Shown here piece after piece: positions 14,912 through 20,573 of a DNA stretch of 20,573 nucleotides. The notes beneath the pieces were generated by a model. The model had not been told where the DNA came from. It worked only from the letters and a program-made list of their open reading frames with translations, and did not search any database. A program made the translations under genes and the position numbers. Numbering within the stretch: the stretch's first letter is position 1; each line of letters begins with the position of its first letter. Source of the DNA: UBA3222 sp002363035 (GTDB taxonomy: Bacteria > Verrucomicrobiota > Verrucomicrobiia > Opitutales > UBA9783); NCBI GenBank assembly GCA_946646575.1, contig CAMPCR010000012.1:1-20573 (forward strand), given 5' to 3'.

Positions 14912-16056
14912 AGATACAGCAAAATCGAAATGTTAATGAACAGTTGTACCAGAACGAACGCCGGCAGGAAGTCTCTCATGCAGTTGATGAAAACGGAAAA
15001 AACGGCGTTGGCGGCGACTTGAAAAATCGAAATGAAGGCGCCGGCACTGCCGACCTGATGCACCGGAACGGCATTGAGGGCGCGTCCCTGCATCAGCGGA
15101 CGGAAAAACGCGCTCGCGACGTTGTGGAGCAGAACAGGGATTAAAATCAACAACGGCAGGATAACACTGTCTTTATTCCACAACAGAAGCAGTAAAATCA
15201 GCCCGAAGACTGTTCCCTGTGTAAGAGCGATGCACCGAAACAGCGTGCGTTGCGGGAGGTTTTTGGTCAGTTTGGGGAAATAAAGCGAGAAGAAAAAGTA
15301 CGGTGCGAGCGGCAACAGCTGATACCACATCAGCCACGACAGGCGAATGTGATAATGTCGCACGATGAGACTGAAATAGCTGCCCCAAAGACAATAGGCG
15401 GACGCCGTCAACGCCGACATGATGACGGGGAGCATAAATTTTTTGTCCGTAATGAGGTGATGCGACGGTTCGTGTGAAGCAACCATGGAGGCGGCGATGT
15501 GCTCTTCGTGGTGCTGGCAGCCGTAAAAGTAAGCAATCGCAAACAGCGTCAGCAGGATGTACATCACGTACGTCCAGCGCCAATGCCCGCCGACGGCGCA
15601 GGCATGTCCGATCAGCGGCAAACAGACGGCGGCAATGCAGAAAACGACTTGTTCGGCGGCAATAATCGAAGCGCGGTTTTTGTTCGGAAACAACTGCATC
15701 AGCAATACCAAGCTCATCACTTGCCCGCCGCCGAAGCCGAATCCCTGGATGAAGCGTGCAACCACGAACGTCGGCAGGTTGGTTGCGGCATACGCCAACA
15801 GATGCCCGCCCAATACCACGAACAGCATAATAAGCAGGCATTTGCGACCGCTGCAACGATCCGCAATCGATCCGATGATGCAGCGCACGAAGAAAATGGC
15901 GCAAAAATACAGCGTCACGCTCAATTTCAGCTGAAAATCCGAACCCGGCAAATCCTGCTGAATAAACAGCAAACATTGATTATAGACCGTACTGTGGGTA
16001 TTGTTGAGCGCCTCAATGATGAGGAGAATAGCGAATAAAACGCCCGTTGCTTTCAT
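14872..16056 (-). CDS. MFS transporter (DHA1/Bcr-like)
   Basis: 394 residues and about 12 hydrophobic segments, the normal size for a 12-helix major facilitator. Motif A is seen as GSIADRCSGRK at 62-72 in the loop after helix 2, and a glycine-rich helix 4 region (RFIQGFGFGGGQVMS) follows. A charged, His-rich loop (HHEEHIAAS, HEPSHH) sits between the two halves. The overall look is of a drug/metabolite efflux pump of the DHA1 type, but no substrate can be claimed. ATG 16056 is the first gene of the minus-strand run MFS-sulP-tilS-ftsH-def and is divergent from leuS. No good promoter was found in front of it. Confidence 0.85.
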   Translation of the reverse strand: MKATGVLFAILLIIEALNNTHSTVYNQCLLFIQQDLPGSDFQLKLSVTLYFCAIFFVRCIIGSIADRCSGRKCLLIMLFVVLGGHLLAYAATNLPTFVVARFIQGFGFGGGQVMSLVLLMQLFPNKNRASIIAAEQVVFCIAAVCLPLIGHACAVGGHWRWTYVMYILLTLFAIAYFYGCQHHEEHIAASMVASHEPSHHLITDKKFMLPVIMSALTASAYCLWGSYFSLIVRHYHIRLSWLMWYQLLPLAPYFFFSLYFPKLTKNLPQRTLFRCIALTQGTVFGLILLLLLWNKDSVILPLLILIPVLLHNVASAFFRPLMQGRALNAVPVHQVGSAGAFISIFQVAANAVFSVFINCMRDFLPAFVLVQLFINISILLYLWRDLRNGPPATT

Positions 16057-16518
16057 TGATGTCTATCGTTGTACGATTGCTTACGGATGGAAAGCCTTTT
16101 TTGCGACGGTTACCGGTGCCGTTCGAGGTTTCGTTGGGAAACGGTTTCGCGGTCGGTAAAGTCGCAGTGTCTTTTAAGTCTGCATGCCGTTTTCGTACCT
16201 TACGGATAAATATCGGATGTTTATGTGGAAAATTTCGGATTGGAATGTCTTCGAAGAGTTGATTTTTCCTAAAAAAGATATTCTTTTGCCGTATTTTTCG
16301 CATTTCTTGAAGCCCGATAAAGCATCTTTTTACCAAAAATAACTCATCTTTGTTATTTTAGCTGTTTTGTTTTGCTTTTGTGGGAATTTTTAAAATTTGG
16401 AACAGCACTTTTCTGTTTTGTTTGCAGAGGCGTTTCACATTTTCTGGCGGTGATTATTCTATCCCCGCAGTACCCAAATAAACCTTGCGTCACAGGTGCC
16501 GTTTTTTAGCATAAAAGC
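16057..16518. other. Divergent intergenic region between the MFS gene and leuS
   Basis: 462 bases that must hold promoters for both directions. An inverted repeat AAAATAAC (16336-16343) / GTTATTTT (16352-16359) with an 8-nt loop is the clearest structure; it is AT-only apart from one GC pair per arm. The leuS start has TTGCGT at 16485-16490 but no good -10 at the right distance and no Shine-Dalgarno. A minus-strand open frame (16013-16336) overlaps the MFS start and resembles nothing I know. Confidence 0.5.
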
Positions 16519-19104
16519 ATGCATTCGAGGCACTCGGATTACGATTTTAAAACCATCGAAGCCCGTTGGCAGGCGTATTGGGAGGAACATCAAACGTTTC
16601 GGGCAACGGAGGATATTGCGAAGCCGAAATACTGGGTTTTGGATATGTTTCCGTACCCGTCGGCGGCGGGGTTGCACGTCGGGCACATCGAGGGCTACAC
16701 GGCGACTGACATTATCGGTCGGTATAAAAAAGCTTGTGGGTTCAATGTTCTGCATCCGATGGGGTGGGATGCGTTCGGGTTGCCGGCGGAACAAAATGCG
16801 ATTGCGACCGGCGTTCATCCGTCCGTCAATACCCAAAACAACGTCGATGCCTTTAAAAAACAGATGCAGCGCGTCGGCTTGGGTATCGATTGGTCGCGCG
16901 AAGTGAATACCACCGATCCGAAATTTTACCGCTGGACGCAATGGATTTTTCTTCAACTTTTTAAACGCGGTTTGGCGTGCGTTTCGGAGCAACCCGTGTG
17001 GTGGTGTTCGGAACTCGGGACGGTGCTTGCCAATGAAGAGGTGATTGACGGCAAATCCGAGCGCGGGCATTTCCCCGTGGAGCGGCGCGCGTTGCGGCAG
17101 TGGGTGCTGAAAATCACAAAGTACGCCGATAAATTACTCAAAGGATTAGACAATTTGGAGTGGCCGGAGGCGACCAAACGGCAACAACAGCTTTGGATTG
17201 GGCGTTCGGAAGGCGGCTTGGTAACATTTAAAACATCGGCAAATTGTGATTTAACGGTGTTCACAACGCGCCCTGATACGCTGTTCGGTGTGACGTTCAT
17301 CGCGCTTGCTCCCGAACACCCGTCGGTTGCAATGCTGACGACGGAGGCGCAATTGGAGGCGGTCGAGAGTTATAAAAGGGAAATTGCTTCCAAAAGCGAT
17401 TTAGAGCGCACCGATTTGGCGAAAACCAAGAGCGGCGTTTTTACGGGAACGTATGCCGTGCATCCGCTAACGGGTGCGAAAATCCCGATTTGGGTCGCCG
17501 ATTATGTTCTGATGCACCACGGAACGGGAGCAGTGATGGGCGTTCCGGCGCACGATGCGCGCGATTTCGAGTTTGCGCAGACGTATGATTTGCCTGTTGT
17601 GCGCGTGATTAAGGGCGCAAACAACGAACCGTTGCCGTTTTGCAACAAAGGCACCTTAACGGCTTCGGAAGAATTTTCGGGTCTGTCGTCCGATGATGCG
17701 GCGAAGAAAATTTTAATTGCGCTTACCGCGAAAGGTATCGGTAAAACGACGGTACAGTACAAGATCCACGATTGGTTATTTTCGCGCCAGCGTTATTGGG
17801 GCGATCCGTTTCCGATCGTTTGGGTCAAAAAAGCAGATTACGAGCGTTTGACGGCATGCAAGAATTCACCGTTTTCGGAATTTTTACCCGAAGAACCTGT
17901 TTCGTACGAAGAAAAAGGCGAAATCTTTTGCGCCGTTCCGTTGACGTCAAAACACCTGCCGCTGACGTTGCCGCAGGTTTCGTCCTACAAACCCGGAGAA
18001 GGTGCCACCGCGCCGCTTCAAAACGCGGATCCGTCGTGGTTGCAGGTGCGTTTGAACATCCGAACGGGCGAAATTCGTCCGAACGACGAAGGTTCCAAGA
18101 GTGTTTCAAATAATGATGATTGGATTGAAGGAACGCGCGAAACCAACACGATGCCGCAATGGGCGGGATCCTGCTGGTATTACTTGCGCTATCTGTCGCC
18201 GAATGATGTTGAAAAACCCGTGAATGCCGATGCGTTAAAGTATTGGCAGACGCCCGATTTGTACGTCGGCGGCGCGGAACACGCGGTGTTGCATTTGTTA
18301 TATGCGCGCTTTTGGCATTTATTCCTGCATGATTGCGGTTTTGTGTCGACGCCCGAGCCGTTTCCGAAGCTGTTTCATCCGGGGATTATTCTCGGTTCCG
18401 ACGGCAACAAAATGTCCAAATCGCTCGGCAATGTCGTTAATCCGCTGGATGTTGCCGACGAATACAGCGCCGATGCATTGCGGCTGTATGAAATGTTCAT
18501 GGGGCCGTTGGAAGCCTCGAAACCCTGGAGTACCAAAAACATCGAAGGCGTGTTCCGTTTTTTGAAGAAAATCTGGCGTTTGTTTGTGACCGTCGAAGGC
18601 ACTTTGTCGGAACGTATCGGCGGAGAGCGTGATTCGGCGGCTTTGGAATGCCTCCTAAACGAAACCGTTCAAAAAGTTACGGAAGATATTGAAAATTTGC
18701 GCTTCAATACGGCGATTTCGCAGCTGATGATTTGCTTAAATGGTTTTCAGAAGGGATCGCATCTTTCGAAAACGGCGGCGAAAACCTTTCTGCAACTGCT
18801 GGCACCGTTTGCGCCGCATATTGCCGAAGAACTGTGGGAACGTTGCGGTGAACAATCGTCGATTATCGATGCCGGCTGGCCGAAAGCCGATCCGTCGAAG
18901 TGCATTCGCGACGAGCTGAAAATCATCATCCAGGTGAACGGCAAATTGCGCGATGAAATTTGCGTTTCGACCGATGCTTCGAAGGAGGATATTCTCGAAC
19001 GTGCCAAATCTGCTCCGAGAGCGGTACCGTTTTTGGCGAAAGGAACGATTGCGAAGGAAATTTATGTGCCGGGTAAATTGGTGAATTTTGTGGTGAAGGG
19101 ATAG
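16519..19104 (+). CDS. leuS: Leucyl-tRNA synthetase
   Basis: 861 residues, typical of bacterial LeuRS. A class Ia synthetase that charges tRNA-Leu and edits mischarged norvaline or isoleucine. The HIGH-type signature is HVGH at 53-56 and KMSKS is at 631-635 (SDGNKMSKSLGNVVNP). Other LeuRS blocks are seen: PMGWDAFGLPAEQNA, the zinc-like region PVWWCSELGTVLANEEV, the editing domain (about 225-400, including TTRPDTLFGVTF and GTGAVMGVPAHD), RETNTMPQWAGSCWYYLRY, and the C-terminal helical domain with VNGKLRDEI. The ATG start gives the expected MHSRHSDYDFKTIEARWQ opening. There is no Shine-Dalgarno. lpxI follows 117 bases later on the same strand, perhaps in one transcript. Confidence 0.97.
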   Translation: MHSRHSDYDFKTIEARWQAYWEEHQTFRATEDIAKPKYWVLDMFPYPSAAGLHVGHIEGYTATDIIGRYKKACGFNVLHPMGWDAFGLPAEQNAIATGVHPSVNTQNNVDAFKKQMQRVGLGIDWSREVNTTDPKFYRWTQWIFLQLFKRGLACVSEQPVWWCSELGTVLANEEVIDGKSERGHFPVERRALRQWVLKITKYADKLLKGLDNLEWPEATKRQQQLWIGRSEGGLVTFKTSANCDLTVFTTRPDTLFGVTFIALAPEHPSVAMLTTEAQLEAVESYKREIASKSDLERTDLAKTKSGVFTGTYAVHPLTGAKIPIWVADYVLMHHGTGAVMGVPAHDARDFEFAQTYDLPVVRVIKGANNEPLPFCNKGTLTASEEFSGLSSDDAAKKILIALTAKGIGKTTVQYKIHDWLFSRQRYWGDPFPIVWVKKADYERLTACKNSPFSEFLPEEPVSYEEKGEIFCAVPLTSKHLPLTLPQVSSYKPGEGATAPLQNADPSWLQVRLNIRTGEIRPNDEGSKSVSNNDDWIEGTRETNTMPQWAGSCWYYLRYLSPNDVEKPVNADALKYWQTPDLYVGGAEHAVLHLLYARFWHLFLHDCGFVSTPEPFPKLFHPGIILGSDGNKMSKSLGNVVNPLDVADEYSADALRLYEMFMGPLEASKPWSTKNIEGVFRFLKKIWRLFVTVEGTLSERIGGERDSAALECLLNETVQKVTEDIENLRFNTAISQLMICLNGFQKGSHLSKTAAKTFLQLLAPFAPHIAEELWERCGEQSSIIDAGWPKADPSKCIRDELKIIIQVNGKLRDEICVSTDASKEDILERAKSAPRAVPFLAKGTIAKEIYVPGKLVNFVVKG

Positions 19105-19221
19105 ATGCGCGACGGGAACGGGAACGCAGTCAATGGATATAGGGAGATTGCGTTTCAATGTACTTACGGCGGATTGGAGCGATGAAGGTTTGATGCCGGA
19201 ATTTATATCGGAGGCGTTTTG

Positions 19222-20067
19222 ATGAGATTTCCGTCTTATTTCCCGAAAAACTTCCAACCTTCCCGGCCGATCGTTCTGTTGGCGGGGCGGGGCAATTATC
19301 CGCGGTTGGTTTGGGAAAAAATGTCCGTTCTCTGTCCGAATGCACGAATTTTTTCGTTCGAAACCGAAAATTCGGATTTGTTAAACGCCTTACCGACGGA
19401 TCGTTGGTCTTCATTTGAAATCGGGCAGGTCGGAACCTGGCTGAAAGCATTGCGTCAATGCGGGGCAAAATACGTCCTCTTGGTGGGGCAAATCCGACCG
19501 AAAAAGCTGTTTCACGGGTTAAAACCCGATCTAAAGGCTTTACTTCTCCTGTCGCGCCTGAAGGAGAAAAATGCAACCACCATCTACGGAGCGTTGTTGG
19601 CGGAAATCGAAAATCTCGGTATCGAAGTGTTGGATGCGCGTTGTTTCATGGAGGAGCATATTACGACGGCGGGATTGCTGACGAAAAAAGATTACTTCTC
19701 CATTATTCCCGAAACCCTGCGACACGGCATTCGGATATGTCGCGGCATTGCGGCGTTGGACATCGGGCAAAGTGTTGTCGTGCGTAACGGAACAACGTTG
19801 CTTGTTGAAGGTTTTGACGGTACCGATGCGTTGATTGAGCGTGCGGCATCGATTTGCAAAGATGGTATGGGATTGGTGAAAGCGGCGAAGGAAAATCAGG
19901 ATTTTCGTTTCGACGTACCGATTTTCGGATTACGAACCTTACAAAAAATGCACGCTTCCAATATCCGATGGGCGGCTTTGGAAAGCGGGCGGACGCTGAT
20001 TTTAGATAAAAAAGCGGTCTTGGCGGAAGCCGACCGTCTGAAAATTACTTTGTTGGGTTTTGAATAG
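19222..20067 (+). CDS. lpxI: UDP-2,3-diacylglucosamine pyrophosphatase LpxI
   Basis: 281 residues from ATG 19222, with a clear GGAGG (19210-19214) 7 bases upstream; an in-frame TTG at 19219 is less likely. LpxI (DUF1009 family) splits UDP-2,3-diacylglucosamine to lipid X and UMP in lipid A synthesis. It replaces LpxH and uses a different fold. Family blocks are seen: PIVLLAGRGNYP at the start, YVLLVGQIRPKKLF (about 90-103), DIGQSVVVRNGTTLLVEGFD with GTDALIERA (C-terminal domain), KENQDFRFDVPIFGLRTL, and ALESGRTLILDK. The acidic residue in DFRFDVP corresponds to the region needed for catalysis in the Caulobacter enzyme (known for the family, not proven here). With the LpxL fusion it marks an LPS-making cell. 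A candidate terminator follows at once. Confidence 0.95.
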   Translation: MRFPSYFPKNFQPSRPIVLLAGRGNYPRLVWEKMSVLCPNARIFSFETENSDLLNALPTDRWSSFEIGQVGTWLKALRQCGAKYVLLVGQIRPKKLFHGLKPDLKALLLLSRLKEKNATTIYGALLAEIENLGIEVLDARCFMEEHITTAGLLTKKDYFSIIPETLRHGIRICRGIAALDIGQSVVVRNGTTLLVEGFDGTDALIERAASICKDGMGLVKAAKENQDFRFDVPIFGLRTLQKMHASNIRWAALESGRTLILDKKAVLAEADRLKITLLGFE

Positions 20068-20086
20068 AGCTTCCAAAGAAGTTTTT
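20068..20086 (+). terminator. Candidate intrinsic terminator after lpxI
   Basis: AGCTTC (20068-20073) pairs with GAAGTT (20078-20083) around a CAAA loop, with one G-T pair, followed by TTTTT (20082-20086). It begins on the base after the lpxI stop. The stem is short. Confidence 0.45.
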
Positions 20087-20160
20087 AAGGCTTTAAACAA
20101 ACAAGCCTTGTGCCTTGCATGAACGTGCTTTGAGGAATATCCTCACAAGGTAACGGAGGT
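20087..20160 (+). promoter_or_regulatory. Structured leader/operator region before the DUF5131 gene
   Basis: Several inverted repeats are packed here: AAGGCTT (20087-20093)/AAGCCTT (20103-20109); CCTTGTG (20106-20112)/CACAAGG (20144-20150); and TGAGGA (20131-20136)/TCCTCA (20140-20145). Some share bases, so they exclude one another. CCTC (20141-20144) can pair with GAGG in the local hairpin (20132-20135) or with GAGG of the ribosome site GGAGGT (20155-20160). A weak promoter (TTGCAT 20115-20120, TATCCT 20138-20143) would overlap the third repeat, which could then be an operator instead. Confidence 0.4.
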
Positions 20161-20166
20161 TTAAGC

Positions 20167-20573
20167 ATGCATAACGCGACGGCTTGGAAAGCGTGGAATC
20201 CGATTACCGGATGTACGAAAATCAGCGAAGGTTGTTTGCATTGTTACGCGGAACGCATGGCGGGGCGTTTGTGTTTAATGGGGCAGGCGAAGTACAAAGA
20301 CGGCTTTCGCGTGACCTGCCACGAAGACTGCCTGGCGGAGCCCTTTCGCTGGAAGAAACCGCAGTTGGTTTTTACCTGTTCCATGGGAGATATGTTCCAC
20401 GAAGCTGTACCCGATGCGTTTTTGTTTCGCGTGTTCGAAACCATGAACCGCGCCAATTGGCATACGTTTCAGATTTTGACCAAGCGCGCCGAGCGTTTGG
20501 GGGAGATTGCGCCGAAATTGTATTGGTCGCCGAACATTTGGATGGGCGTGACCGTTGAGTCGGAGCGTCAAAC
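20167..20573 (+). CDS. DUF5131 (Gp37/Gp68-type) protein, 5' part
   Basis: The first 135 codons of a gene that continues past the window. It has a strong Shine-Dalgarno (GGAGGT, 6 bases before ATG). The opening AWKAWNPITGCTKISEGCLH and following CYAERMAGRL match DUF5131 (PF07505, first named from phage Gp37/Gp68). Three cysteines at 16, 23 and 26 form C-x6-C-x2-C, suggesting an iron-sulfur cluster as in radical-SAM-like proteins; this is not proven. Further family blocks are VFTCSMGDMFHEAVPD, ILTKRAERLGEIA, and NIWMGVTVES at the end. The function is unknown. It is found in phages and in bacterial genomes and often has a three-Cys-motif partner protein (TcmP) next to it, which should be looked for downstream. 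Confidence 0.9.
   Translation, partial: MHNATAWKAWNPITGCTKISEGCLHCYAERMAGRLCLMGQAKYKDGFRVTCHEDCLAEPFRWKKPQLVFTCSMGDMFHEAVPDAFLFRVFETMNRANWHTFQILTKRAERLGEIAPKLYWSPNIWMGVTVESERQ

Noticed and set aside
16013..16336. 107-codon minus-strand frame in the leuS/MFS divergent region
   Set aside because: It overlaps the start of the MFS gene in another frame, has no recognisable domain, and covers the region where promoters must lie.
19133..19222. 29-codon open frame between leuS and lpxI whose TGA overlaps the lpxI ATG
   Set aside because: No Shine-Dalgarno and no recognisable similarity; the overlap could be chance. It would need conservation in relatives.

Overview
The window comes from a Gram-negative bacterium. 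It carries lipid A genes (lpxI and an LpxL-type acyltransferase fused to a heptosyltransferase-like domain), a prepilin-type protein and a membrane-anchored PpiD/SurA-like periplasmic protein. Few genes have a strong Shine-Dalgarno sequence. Together with the LpxI route for lipid A and the gene content, this would fit a member of the Planctomycetes-Verrucomicrobia-Lentisphaerae group. That placement is an inference from gene content and was not tested by phylogeny. No rRNA, tRNA, CRISPR array, transposase or phage structural gene was seen.

Layout. (a) 1-1230, plus strand: two tandem paralogous toxin-antitoxin modules, each a ribbon-helix-helix-like antitoxin followed by a Txe/YoeB-family toxin. 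The first toxin is intact. The second is broken by one missing A in a poly-A run. A candidate promoter with a set of TTTC..GAAA inverted repeats lies between the modules. (b) 1279-1827: a DJ-1/PfpI protein. (c) 2216-5404, plus strand: a tight three-gene run of M42 metallopeptidase, PpiD/SurA-like membrane-anchored protein and NYN (YacP-like) nuclease. (d) 5508-8690, minus strand: a prepilin-like protein and the LpxL-GT9 fusion, with a decayed fragment of a GT9 3' end on each side of the pair (5508-5739 and about 8390-8690). (e) 8703-16056, minus strand: a closely packed series MFS transporter, SulP transporter, tilS, ftsH, def, with overlapping or touching ends, probably one operon. (f) 16519-20067, plus strand: leuS and lpxI. 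(g) 20068-20573: a candidate terminator, a structured leader and the start of a DUF5131 (Gp37/Gp68-type) gene that runs off the window.

How the genes work together. Most of the window is housekeeping: tRNA modification and charging (tilS, leuS), protein maturation and quality control (def, ftsH, M42, PpiD-like) and lipid A/LPS assembly (lpxI, LpxL-GT9). The accessory parts are the toxin-antitoxin pair at the left end, the GT9 remnants around the prepilin gene, and the DUF5131 gene at the right end.

The strongest leads are the acyltransferase-glycosyltransferase fusion bracketed by GT9 relics, the frameshifted second toxin, the inverted-repeat array between the two modules, and the leader before the DUF5131 gene. 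No single feature here is clearly a new defence or mobile system.
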